Source: Aphanothece hegewaldii CCALA 016
GTDB taxonomy: Bacteria > Cyanobacteriota > Cyanobacteriia > Cyanobacteriales > Microcystaceae
Length of the DNA: 64,000 nt
Reading direction: 5' to 3'
NCBI RefSeq assembly: GCF_003007785.1
Contig: NZ_PXOH01000009.1
Coordinates: 62,001 to 126,000 of the forward strand
This document shows positions 37,269-47,900 of this stretch, one piece after another. Position numbers and translations under genes: made by a program. Every line of letters starts with the position of its first letter. Position 1 is the first letter of the stretch. The notes under the pieces are model-generated. The model was not told where the DNA came from. It saw only the letters and a list, made by a program, of their open reading frames with translations, and did not search any database.

Positions 37269-40200
37269 TTATCCAACAAATATTAACCAACTCTCCCCCG
37301 ATGAAAAAAGAAAACTATTAGCCGAATTGATGAAAAAGAAATCGGCTAAATCTCAGTTGTTTCCACTTTCATTTGCTCAATCTAGATTATGGTTTTTAGA
37401 CCAATTAGACTCAGGTAGTTCGGTTTATAATCTTCCCATAGCTTTGAATCTTTCGGGTAAACTGGATATTACTCTGTTAGAAAAAAGTCTCAATGAAATT
37501 GTTAAACAACATGAGATTCTACGAACTTGTTTTACGGAAGTAAAAGGAGAAGTTTTTCAAAAGGTATTACCGAGTTTATCAGTAACTTTAGATTTAATTA
37601 ATTTCCCAAGTTCAGTTAACATACAAGAAATTAAAACTTATATCAAACAAGAAGCATCTACTAAGTTTGATTTAACTCAAGTACCTTTATTTCGTAGCCA
37701 ATTACTCAAACTTGCTGAAGATGAATATGTACTACTATTGACCATGCACCATATTATCTCAGATTATTGGTCGATGCGAGTTTTAATACAAGAACTAGCA
37801 ACAATTTATCAAGGAAATGCTAGTGCTTTAAAAGAGTTACCCATTCAATATGTAGATTATGCAGTTTGGCAAAAAAACTGGTTAGAATCAAGAGGTAAAG
37901 ACGCGCCATGGCGCGTCTCTACGGCTTACTGGAAAAAACAGCTAGAAAATCATTCACCTTTACTACAACTACCCACAGATTATCCGCGTCCATCTGTTCC
38001 CAGTTTTCGGGGTGCTACACAATATTTTACGCTCAGAACTGAATTATCGGAGTCTCTTAAAACTCTCTCGCGTCGTGAAGGGGTAACACTTTTTATGATG
38101 CTACTAACTGCATTTAAAACTCTACTTTATCGTTATACTGCTCAAGAAGATATCCTAATTGGTTCAACAATAGCAAATCGTAATCGTCCTGAACTAGAAA
38201 ATTTAATCGGTTTATTAGTCAATAACTTAGTCTTTCGTTCAAATTTATCGGGTAATCCTCGTTTTATAGACTTTTTACATCAAGTACGAGAAACAACTTT
38301 AAATGCTTATACTCATCAAGACTTACCCTATGAATACTTAGTCAAAGAACTTCAACTAGAACGGGATTTAAGCTACAATCCGTTATTCCAAGTGATGTTT
38401 ATTCTCCACAATACCCCATCACAAACGGTACAGTTATCTAACCTAACTTTAAAGTATCTGACACCAGACAGTCAAACAGCACGATTTGATCTAAGTTTGG
38501 ATATGTCTGAAACTTCAACAGGATTAATGGGAGTATTTGAATACAGTACAGATTTATTCAAGTCAGAGACGATTCACCGTTTAATCAAACATTTTGAAAC
38601 ATTACTCACAGGAATTATAGCGAACCCTGAACAACGATTATCAGAGTTACCCCTACTAACTCCCGATGAACAACAGTTATTCAGTCAATGGAATGAAACC
38701 CAACAAAATTATCAGCAAATTTGTTTTCATCAGTTATTAGAAGCACAAGTTGAGCGCACACCTGATAAGATAGCGATCCGCTTGCGGATCTGCCGAAGGC
38801 AGTGCGTATTTGAAGATCAATCATTAACTTACCGCGAATTAAACACAAAAGCGAATCAACTTGCTCATTATCTCCAACAACAAGGAGTAACACCAGAAAC
38901 CCTAGTTGGAATATGTATCGAACGTTCCTTAGAAATGGTGATAGGACTTTTGGGAATCATTAAAGCAGGGGGGGTATATCTTCCACTTGACCCAACTTAC
39001 CCCAAAGAACGACTCGACTATATTATACAAGATGCTCAAGTATCGATCTTGCTCACTCAATCAGAAATCGTAAAGACGCAAAATTTTTCATCTGTAGGTA
39101 GTAAAATAATTTGTTTGGATAGAGACTGGGAATTAATTAACCAAGAAAATTCAGAAAATCCTCACAGTAGCATTACTCCAGAAAATTTAGCCTACATTAT
39201 TTATACATCTGGTTCGACAGGGAAACCCAAAGGAGTACAAATTACTCAAAGTGCGTTAGTTAATTTTCTCTGTTCCATGCAGGATATTTTACAACTCTCT
39301 TCTAACGACACACTACTCTCTGTCACTACCTTATCTTTTGATATCGCAGCATTAGAACTCTATTTACCTTTACTTATAGGTGCAAAAGTCGTTTTAGTTA
39401 GTCGAGAAGTTGCGAGTGATGGATATCAGTTACTTGACAAGATGAACGAGATAACCATCATGCAAGCAACCCCCGCAACTTGGCGATTATTATTATCCGT
39501 CGGATGGTCTGGAAATGAAAAATTAAAAATTCTTTGCGGTGGGGAAGCATTAGACACTCAACTCGCACAACAATTATTAGAACGAAGTCAAGAAGCACAG
39601 AACCTATATGGGCCAACAGAAACAACCATTTGGTCATCAATCTATCGCCTGAATAGTTCATCTGTTCTAATTGGTCATCCGATCGCCAATACACAGTTTT
39701 ATGTTCTCGACACTCACTTACAACCTGTACCGATAGGGGTTTCAGGAGAATTATACATTGGTGGTGCGGGACTAGCGAGAGGATATTATAATCGTCCAGA
39801 CTTAACCGCAGAAAGATTTATCCCTCATTCCAATGGTCGTCTGTATAAAACAGGGGATAAGGTACGCTATTTAAGTGATGGAAATCTAGAATATTTGGGT
39901 CGTTTAGATTATCAAGTTAAAATACGGGGTTTTCGGATAGAATTAGGTGAAATCGAAACAATACTGAATCAACATCCCGATATCGAAAAGAGTATCGTAA
40001 TTGCGCGAGAAGACGACGAAAACGAAAAACGATTAATTGCATATTTTATCAGTGAAAAATCACCAGATTTAAGAAACTATCTTAAAGATAAACTCCCGTA
40101 TTATATGATTCCTGCGCTGTTTATCTCATTAGATGCGTTTCCTCTGACACCCAATGGTAAGATAGATATACGATCGCTTCCTATTCCCAATTCAATCTCA

Positions 40201-43200
40201 TCTGAAAATATTGTCGTTACACCTCGCACACCAACCGAAGAGATATTACTATCTATATGGCAAAATATCCTTAATCTAGAACAGATTAGCATTCACGATA
40301 ACTTTTTTGCTTTGGGAGGACACTCCTTACTTGCGACAAAAGTTATCTCACAAATTCGACAATACTTATCTCTCGAAATTCCTTTACGTTTTCTCTTTGA
40401 AGCATCGACTATCGCTGAATTAGCAAAAAAAATCGAAGTCACCCAACTACAAACACTAGGGTTAGACATTCCACCCATTGCTAAAACAGACAAAACTCTT
40501 TTATCTTTTGCACAACAACGACAATGGTTTCTAGCGCAATTAGAACCTGATAGCTCATTCTATAATATACCTGCGGCGATTCGTCTACAGGGTCAATTTG
40601 ATATTGCTTTACTAGAGAAAAGTTTTAATCAAGTCATCCAACGTCATGAAATCCTACGAACCGCTTTTCATACCGTAGAAGGTAAACCCATTATCGTCAT
40701 TACACCAGAAATTAACTTAAATATACCGATTATTGAACTAAAACCCGACCAAATAGAAAGTTATATCCAACAAGAAACCCAACAACCCTTTAAACTTGAT
40801 GAACTTCCTTTATTTCGAGTCAAAGTCTTACGTCTATCTCCAGAAGAACACATTATCGTACTCACCCTACATCATATTATTGCTGATGCTTGGTCTGTCG
40901 AAATCTTAGTCCAAGAAGTAGCGACACTCTATCATGCTTCTACACTACCCGACTTACCCATTCAATACAAAGATTATGCAGTATGGCAAAAAGAAGTATT
41001 ACAAGGGAAAATCTTAGAAACACAGTTAAGCTACTGGAAAAAACAACTAAAAGATGCAGCTACTGTTTTAGCATTACCCACCGACTACCCACGTCCCGCA
41101 ATACATACTTTTCGCGGTGATACAGTAAGGTTTGAAATATCCCAAGAATTGACTACATCTCTAAAAACCTTTACCCAACAACAGGGATGTACAGTATTCA
41201 TGACCCTGTTAACAGTCTTTAAAATCCTACTGTATCGCTACACTAACAACGAAGATATCATCATTGGTACCCCGATCGCTAATCGAAATCGTTCTGAAAT
41301 AGAATCACTAATTGGCTTTTTTGTCAATACATTAGCCTTACGAACTGACTTATCAGAAAATCCCACCGTTGAGACTCTATTACAAAGGATAAAAGAAACT
41401 TGTTTAAATGCCTATGCTCATCAAGATATTCCATTTGAACAATTAGTCGATGAACTACAACTACCAAGGGACTTAAGTTATACTCCATTATTCCAAGTCA
41501 TGTTTGTCTTGCAAAATACCCCCAGACAAACACTAAACCTATCGGGTTTAACATGGAGTCCACTCTTAACACAAAGTAAAACAGCAAAATTTGATTTAAC
41601 CCTATACATGACTGAAACTGAACAAGGATTTATCGGAACCTTTGAATATAATACCGATTTATTCCAAAAATCAACCATACAACGCATGATAGGACATTTT
41701 CAAACCCTAATCGCTGGAATTCTTACTCATCCTCAAGTAAAGACGCAATATATCTCGTCTCTACCTCTATTAACCGAAAGCGAAAGACAGCAAATATTAG
41801 AAGAATGGAATAACACTAAAACCGAATATCCCGAAACCTGCGGACTACATCAACTCTTTGAAGAACAAGTTAAACGAACACCTGATAAAATCGCACTCAG
41901 ACTAGAAAACCAACAACTCACTTATCAAGAACTCAATCAACAAGCAAACCAACTCGCACACTACTTACAACATCTCGGAGTCAAACCAGAAGATAAAATC
42001 GGTATTGCAATCGATCGCACTTTCGATCTTATTATAGGACTCTTGGGCATCCTCAAAACAGGTGCAGCTTATGTACCTCTCGACCCAAACTACCCATCAG
42101 AACGATTAGCGTTTACGATACAAGATGCGGGATGTTCAATAATTCTAACGCAACAGAAGTTTAGCGAAATATTACCGCTAAATGGAAAACAAATTATTTG
42201 TCTAGGTAAAGAAGTAGAGAAACCAAACCCACAAGACAAAAATAATCTCACCAATACCATCAATGCTAAAAATCTAGCTTATATCATCTATACTTCTGGT
42301 TCGACAGGAAAACCCAAAGGAGTCGCTATCACTCATCATAGTGTAATTTCATTCATCAACTGGGCAAAAAATATCTTTACCTCTGAACAACTCAAAGGAG
42401 TACTCGCATCGACATCTATCTGCTTCGACTTATCCGTCTTTGAAATTTTTCTCCCCTTAAGTTGTGGAGGAAGCGTTATTTTAGCCGAAAATGCACTACA
42501 ATTACCCAACATCTCGACAAATATCACCCTAATTAATACCGTACCATCAGCCGCCACCGAATTACTTAGAATTAATGGTATTCCCGAAAGCGTCATCACC
42601 ATCAACCTAGCAGGAGAAGCATTATCTAATCAACTCGTCCAAAAACTCTATCAAAAATCTCATATTCAACAAGTCTATAACCTGTACGGGCCATCAGAAG
42701 ATACAACCTACTCAACCTATACCCTAACATCCCTTGACGACACTCATACCCCGACTATCGGTCGTCCCATCACTAATACTCAAACTTATATACTCGATCG
42801 CTATCTTAACCCCGTTCCGATTGGTGTGCCAGGTGAACTGTATCTAGGTGGGGAAGGTCTCTTCAGAGGATACCTCAACCAACCCCACTTAACCGCAGAA
42901 AAATTTATCCCCAACCCTTTTACGGGAGGTACAGACGTGATATATCGCGTCTCTACAAGGATGTACAAAACAGGAGACTTAGCAAAATATCAACCCAATG
43001 GAAAAATCGAATATTTGGGTAGACTCGATAATCAAGTTAAAATACGGGGATTTCGCATCGAACTCGCAGAAATCGAAGCCATCCTAGTCCAACTTCCCGA
43101 AATCTCGCAAACCGTCGTTAATACTTGGCAAGACGACGCAGGAAATCAAAGATTAGTCGCGTATCTCATTACATCCGAAGTTCCCCAAGACTTGCGAAAC

Positions 43201-44976
43201 TTCCTAAAAACAAAACTACCCGAATACATGATACCGTCGATATTTGTCCCGCTAGAAACACTCCCGCTAACCCCCAACGGCAAAATCGACCGCAAATCAC
43301 TGCCTCACCCCCAACTCGCCGCCAATGCACAAAAAACAAAATTTGTCAAGCCCCAAAACGAAAAAGAAAAACAACTCGCGCAGATTTGGAGTCAGGTTTT
43401 AGGAATCGAAGAGATAGGGATACAGGATAACTTTTTCGAGTTAGGAGGAGATTCAATTTTAGCCATCCAAGCGATCGCAAAAGCCAATTCATACGGTTTA
43501 AAATTAAGCCCGAAACTCCTATTTAAACATCAAACGATCGCCGAATTAGCTGGAATTGCTGAAACTTCAACCCATCAAGCAGAACAGGGAATTGTTACAG
43601 GTTTTGTACCCCTCACACCGATACAACAGTGGTTTTTTGAACAAAATCTAATAGATGCTCATCATTGGAATCAATCTATCTTACTCGAAGTCCGAGAGAA
43701 ACTAAACCCAAGATTATTAGAACAAGCAATACAGAAAGTATTAGAACATCATGACGCATTACGGCTAAAATTCGAGCAAACCGAAACAGAATGGCAACAG
43801 AATATAGCCAGTCTCAGTCAAACAATACCCTTTACTGATTACAACCTTTCAAAAATATCCAATATAGATACAGAAATCGAGAAAATCGCCAATCAACTAC
43901 AAACGAGTTTTAACCTTTCTGTAGAACCCCTCATCAGAATCGCCTTTTTTAATCTCGGTGAAAACCGTACAGACCGATTATTAATCATCATCCATCATTT
44001 AATTATAGATGGAGTTTCTTGGCGAATTCTTTTAGAAGATCTGCAAAATGCCTATCATCAACTGAGTCAGGGAAAAACAGTACAACTTTCCCCTAAAACA
44101 ACCTCATTTAAAGAATGGTCAAAACGCAATTATACCCCATCAGATCAAAAATACTGGCTTTCTCAATCCCGTCTGAAAGTGACTCCGCTTCCTGTAGACA
44201 TTCCCAACGGCAAAAACATCCAGTCTGAAGCGCAAACAATATCCGTCTCTCTTACTCCAGAAGAAACCCAAAAACTCCTTCAAGAGGTTCCAGCAGTCTA
44301 TCACACACAAATTAACGATATTTTGCTAACTGCTTTAGTCAAAACCTTTGAACAATGGACAGGAAAACCTCAACTATTATTAGAATTAGAAGGACATGGG
44401 AGAGAAGAAATCTTTGAGGATGTAGATATCTCCCGTACTGTTGGTTGGTTTACGACGCTATTTACCTTATTACTAAATTTAGAAAATACAAATAATTTAG
44501 GGAATGCACTTATTACCATTAAAGAGCAATTACGTCAAGTTCCCATGAGAGGATTTAGTTATGGAGTATTGCGCTATCGAAGTGACGAAACAATCCAAAA
44601 AAAATTACAAGCATTCCCTCAAGCTGAAATTAGATTTAATTATCTAGGACAAACTGACCAACTTTTTACCCAATCTTCTCTATTTTTACCTGCTTCTGAA
44701 TCAACTGGATTTTCTCGTAGTCCCAGAAATCAACGTGACATCCTTATTGAAATCAATGGAATAGTAATCAGAGGACAATTACAAATCAATTGGACATATA
44801 GCCAAGGAATACATCATCAAACAACAATAGAAAACTTAGCTCAGAATTACTTAAATATTTTGCGTGAATTAATCCAACATTGCTTATCAACTGAAACAGG
44901 AGGTTATACCCCATCTGATTTCCCGCAAATGGATTTTACTCAAACTGAATTAGACGAATTATTAAACGAATTATGA
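37261..44976 (+). CDS. NRPS, two modules: C-A(Gly)-PCP-C-A(Ala)-PCP-E
   Basis: Domains: N-terminal helix (LSPDEKRKLLAELMKKK), C1 (about 35-460, HHIISDYW), A1 (480-1000), PCP1 (ALGGHSLL near 1020), C2 (1070-1490, HHIIADAW), A2 (1520-2030), PCP2 (ELGGDSIL near 2063) and E (2110-2540). The A1 code DILQLGLIWK indicates Gly and the A2 code DLFNNALTYK indicates Ala. The E domain keeps HHLIIDGVSW, EGHGREE, RTVGWFT, PMRGFSYG and FNYLGQ and looks complete, so D-Ala is predicted. The C-terminal TPSDF motif is a donor communication tail for the DCL domain that follows. Four 28-nt palindromic elements (37895, 39070, 41737, 42929) and a double-hairpin insertion (38774) are in frame in this gene. A2 is nearly identical in places to the Ala domain at 31600-33000. 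Confidence 0.94.
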   Translation: MNNYPTNINQLSPDEKRKLLAELMKKKSAKSQLFPLSFAQSRLWFLDQLDSGSSVYNLPIALNLSGKLDITLLEKSLNEIVKQHEILRTCFTEVKGEVFQKVLPSLSVTLDLINFPSSVNIQEIKTYIKQEASTKFDLTQVPLFRSQLLKLAEDEYVLLLTMHHIISDYWSMRVLIQELATIYQGNASALKELPIQYVDYAVWQKNWLESRGKDAPWRVSTAYWKKQLENHSPLLQLPTDYPRPSVPSFRGATQYFTLRTELSESLKTLSRREGVTLFMMLLTAFKTLLYRYTAQEDILIGSTIANRNRPELENLIGLLVNNLVFRSNLSGNPRFIDFLHQVRETTLNAYTHQDLPYEYLVKELQLERDLSYNPLFQVMFILHNTPSQTVQLSNLTLKYLTPDSQTARFDLSLDMSETSTGLMGVFEYSTDLFKSETIHRLIKHFETLLTGIIANPEQRLSELPLLTPDEQQLFSQWNETQQNYQQICFHQLLEAQVERTPDKIAIRLRICRRQCVFEDQSLTYRELNTKANQLAHYLQQQGVTPETLVGICIERSLEMVIGLLGIIKAGGVYLPLDPTYPKERLDYIIQDAQVSILLTQSEIVKTQNFSSVGSKIICLDRDWELINQENSENPHSSITPENLAYIIYTSGSTGKPKGVQITQSALVNFLCSMQDILQLSSNDTLLSVTTLSFDIAALELYLPLLIGAKVVLVSREVASDGYQLLDKMNEITIMQATPATWRLLLSVGWSGNEKLKILCGGEALDTQLAQQLLERSQEAQNLYGPTETTIWSSIYRLNSSSVLIGHPIANTQFYVLDTHLQPVPIGVSGELYIGGAGLARGYYNRPDLTAERFIPHSNGRLYKTGDKVRYLSDGNLEYLGRLDYQVKIRGFRIELGEIETILNQHPDIEKSIVIAREDDENEKRLIAYFISEKSPDLRNYLKDKLPYYMIPALFISLDAFPLTPNGKIDIRSLPIPNSISSENIVVTPRTPTEEILLSIWQNILNLEQISIHDNFFALGGHSLLATKVISQIRQYLSLEIPLRFLFEASTIAELAKKIEVTQLQTLGLDIPPIAKTDKTLLSFAQQRQWFLAQLEPDSSFYNIPAAIRLQGQFDIALLEKSFNQVIQRHEILRTAFHTVEGKPIIVITPEINLNIPIIELKPDQIESYIQQETQQPFKLDELPLFRVKVLRLSPEEHIIVLTLHHIIADAWSVEILVQEVATLYHASTLPDLPIQYKDYAVWQKEVLQGKILETQLSYWKKQLKDAATVLALPTDYPRPAIHTFRGDTVRFEISQELTTSLKTFTQQQGCTVFMTLLTVFKILLYRYTNNEDIIIGTPIANRNRSEIESLIGFFVNTLALRTDLSENPTVETLLQRIKETCLNAYAHQDIPFEQLVDELQLPRDLSYTPLFQVMFVLQNTPRQTLNLSGLTWSPLLTQSKTAKFDLTLYMTETEQGFIGTFEYNTDLFQKSTIQRMIGHFQTLIAGILTHPQVKTQYISSLPLLTESERQQILEEWNNTKTEYPETCGLHQLFEEQVKRTPDKIALRLENQQLTYQELNQQANQLAHYLQHLGVKPEDKIGIAIDRTFDLIIGLLGILKTGAAYVPLDPNYPSERLAFTIQDAGCSIILTQQKFSEILPLNGKQIICLGKEVEKPNPQDKNNLTNTINAKNLAYIIYTSGSTGKPKGVAITHHSVISFINWAKNIFTSEQLKGVLASTSICFDLSVFEIFLPLSCGGSVILAENALQLPNISTNITLINTVPSAATELLRINGIPESVITINLAGEALSNQLVQKLYQKSHIQQVYNLYGPSEDTTYSTYTLTSLDDTHTPTIGRPITNTQTYILDRYLNPVPIGVPGELYLGGEGLFRGYLNQPHLTAEKFIPNPFTGGTDVIYRVSTRMYKTGDLAKYQPNGKIEYLGRLDNQVKIRGFRIELAEIEAILVQLPEISQTVVNTWQDDAGNQRLVAYLITSEVPQDLRNFLKTKLPEYMIPSIFVPLETLPLTPNGKIDRKSLPHPQLAANAQKTKFVKPQNEKEKQLAQIWSQVLGIEEIGIQDNFFELGGDSILAIQAIAKANSYGLKLSPKLLFKHQTIAELAGIAETSTHQAEQGIVTGFVPLTPIQQWFFEQNLIDAHHWNQSILLEVREKLNPRLLEQAIQKVLEHHDALRLKFEQTETEWQQNIASLSQTIPFTDYNLSKISNIDTEIEKIANQLQTSFNLSVEPLIRIAFFNLGENRTDRLLIIIHHLIIDGVSWRILLEDLQNAYHQLSQGKTVQLSPKTTSFKEWSKRNYTPSDQKYWLSQSRLKVTPLPVDIPNGKNIQSEAQTISVSLTPEETQKLLQEVPAVYHTQINDILLTALVKTFEQWTGKPQLLLELEGHGREEIFEDVDISRTVGWFTTLFTLLLNLENTNNLGNALITIKEQLRQVPMRGFSYGVLRYRSDETIQKKLQAFPQAEIRFNYLGQTDQLFTQSSLFLPASESTGFSRSPRNQRDILIEINGIVIRGQLQINWTYSQGIHHQTTIENLAQNYLNILRELIQHCLSTETGGYTPSDFPQMDFTQTELDELLNEL
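37895..37922 (+). repeat. 28-nt palindromic element, copy 4
   Basis: Identical in sequence to the copy at 25024 although it sits in a C domain instead of an A domain. Encodes KDAPWRVST just before YWKKQL. Confidence 0.87.
38774..38804 (+). repeat. Double-hairpin insertion
   Basis: Two adjoining perfect inverted repeats: GATCCGC-TT-GCGGATC (38775-38790) and CTGCC-GAA-GGCAG (38790-38802). They add about nine residues (around RLRICRRQC) between DKIA and FEDQSLTYRELN of the Gly A domain, a loop that is uninterrupted in the other A domains here. Confidence 0.75.
39070..39097 (+). repeat. 28-nt palindromic element, copy 5 (diverged)
   Basis: Starts GTAAAGACGCAAAATTTT and ends CATCTGTAG. Read in a second frame (VKTQNFSSV) in the A domain, at the position equivalent to the copy at 46647. 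Confidence 0.65.
41737..41764 (+). repeat. 28-nt palindromic element, copy 6
   Basis: Starts GTAAAGACGCAATATAT and ends CTCGTCTCTAC. Lies at the C-to-A domain junction and encodes VKTQYISSL in the second frame. Confidence 0.75.
42929..42956 (+). repeat. 28-nt palindromic element, copy 7
   Basis: Starts GTACAGACGTGATATAT and ends CGCGTCTCTAC. In frame before the A7 motif RMYKTGD of the Ala A domain, encoding TDVIYRVST. Confidence 0.85.
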
Positions 44977-47900
44977 ACAAACCCAACAATATAGAAAATA
45001 TCTATCCTCTCTCTCCCATGCAACAGGGAATTCTGTTTCATGCGCTTGTTACACCCGAAGCAGGGATTTATATTCCCCAAATCTGCCTAACTTTAGAAGG
45101 ATATTTAAATCAATTACAGTTTAAACAAGCGTGGGAAAAAGTCTTAATCAGACATCCCGTTTTAAGAACGGCTTTTAATTGGGAAAAACGCGATAAACCC
45201 TTTCAAATCGTTTATCAAAAAGTTACTTTACCTTGGTTTGAACAGGATTGGCGAGATTATTCATCTGATGAACAAAAACACTTATTACAAAACTTTTTAG
45301 AACAAGACCGTCAGCAAAGTTTTGATTTAAAAAAGCCTCCATTGATTCGATTAAACCTGATTCAAATTAGCGAAGAAAAATATTATTTAATTTGGACACA
45401 ACACCATATTATTTTAGATGGATGGTCATCAGGATTAGTCATTAAAGACGTTTTCGCACTTTATCAAAATCAGACATTATCCCATAGCCAACCCTATAGC
45501 GAGTATATCGCATGGCTCAATAAACAAAACCAATCCGAAGCTCAACAGTTCTGGCAAAATAAATTAAAAGGTTTTACCACTCCAACTCAATTAAGGATCG
45601 ATCGCCCTTCAAATACAATAGGATTAGACGAACAACAAATCTCTCTACCTTTAACCCCATTTCAAACTTTTACTAAACAGCATCAACTCACTTTAAATAC
45701 TCTCATTCAAGGGACTTTTGCAATTTTACTGAGTCATTATAGCGGTAATGAAGACATTGTTTTCGGCACTACTTCTGCGGGTCGTTCGTCTGCTTTAATG
45801 GGTATTGAATCAATGGTTGGACTATTTATCAATACCTTACCTGTACGCGTAGAGACAAGTCATGGCGAGTCTCTCATCCCTTGGTTACAAAATATACAAA
45901 CACAACAAGCCGAAGCTTTTTGTTATGAATATAGCTCATTACTAGATATTCAACAATGGAGCGATTTAAGGGCGGGTATTTCTTTATTTGATAGTATTTT
46001 AGTTTTTGAAAATTATCCTGTAGATACTTCTTTAACTCTGCAAAATCAATTAATGATTAGTGAGGTTAATTCTGTTGAATGGACAAGCTTCCCGATGACG
46101 GTTTTGGTTAGCACAGGAACCGAACTAACCATTAAAATAAAATATCAATGTACACACTTTTACTCAGATACGATTACCCGAATCTTAGGTCATTTCCAAA
46201 CCTTACTAGAAGGAATAATCATCAATCCTGAGCAACGTTTAGCAGAATTACCAATCCTCACTCTAAACGAACAACAATTACTCAAAGAGTGGAATAATAC
46301 TGAGGTTGATTATCCAAAAAATCAATGTCTTCATCAAAAATTTGAACAACAAGTAAAAAAGACACCAAACGCGATCGCTGTAATTTTTGAAAATCAACAA
46401 TTAACCTATCTAGAATTAAATCATAAAGCCAATCAACTCGCCCATTATCTACAAAATTTAGGCGTGAAACCAGATGTTTTAGTCGGAATTTGTCTAGAAC
46501 GTTCTCTAGAAATGATCATTGGAATTCTTGGCATTTTAAAAGCGGGTGGGGCATATGTACCCATTGATCCAACATATCCCATTGATCGACAATCTTTCAT
46601 GTTAAAAGATGCTCAAATATCTATTTTATTAACTCATTCAGATGTCGTAGAGATGCAAAATTTTGCGTCTGTACCAAATCAGATCATTTGTCTCGATCAA
46701 GATTGGGAGATCATTTCTCAATATTCCAATTTGAATCCATTGAGTAACGTTAAAAGTGAAGATGAAGTTTATATTATTTATACCTCTGGTTCAACAGGAA
46801 AACCAAAAGGAGTCATCAACACCCACCAAGGATTAATTAATCGCTTAGTTTGGATGCAGGAAACCTACCAACTCAGCGCTACTGACAAAATACTTCAAAA
46901 AACATCGATTAGCTTTGATGTATCCGTTTGGGAAATTTTCTGGCCATTACGAGAAGGTTCTTGTCTAATTTTAGCCAAACCAGATGGACAAAAAGACCGT
47001 TCTTATTTGATTCAACTGATCATAGATCAGCAAATTACAACCCTGCATTTTGTCCCGTCGATGTTACAAATTTTTCTCGATGATTCTAAAATTAAAGACT
47101 GTCAATCGCTAAAACGGGTGATTTGTAGTGGGGAAGCTTTACCCATAGAACTCCAAAACCGCTTTTTTGAATCTCTTGATGCAGAATTACACAATCTTTA
47201 TGGGCCAACAGAAGCGGCCATTGATGTTACTTATTGGTCATGCCAACGCGAACAAAAATACTTATCAGTTCCAATCGGACGACCGATCGCCAATACTCAA
47301 ATTTATTTACTTGACAAAAATGCAAAATTAGTATCCATTGGAGTTACTGGAGAAATTCATATTGGAGGAGATGGACTTGCAAGAGGATATTATAATCGTC
47401 CAGACTTGACAGCAGAAAAATTTATCCCTCATCCCTTTGAAGCAGGAAAACGATTATATAAAACAGGCGATTTAGCCCGATACTTATCTGATGGAAAGAT
47501 CGAATATTTAGGACGCATCGACTATCAAGTTAAAATGCGCGGTTTTCGCATCGAACTAGGAGAAATTGAAGCGGTATTATCTGAGTATCCTACCGTAAAA
47601 GACGCAATTGTTTTGATGCTAGGCGAGGGAGAAAATCAATATTTAGTCGCTTATCTTCTCACTGATGAAAAAACGCTTTCTGTGGCTGATCTGCGTAACT
47701 ATCTCCAAGAAAAATTACCTTATTATATGATTCCGACTGATTTTGTCATTCTTGAACAATTTCCCCTCAATTTAAACGGTAAACTTGAGCGCAAAGCCTT
47801 ACCAACTATTAATCAGATCAGCAAGAATTATATTACGCCGCGTAATTATACCGAAGAAAAAATAGCCGAAATCTGGCAAGAAGTTTTAAAAATAGATAAA

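Noticed and set aside
42213..42235. Further copy of the 23-nt palindrome in the second Ala domain
   Set aside because: Only a GAGAAACCAAACCC-like fragment remains and inverted symmetry is lost; too weak to count.
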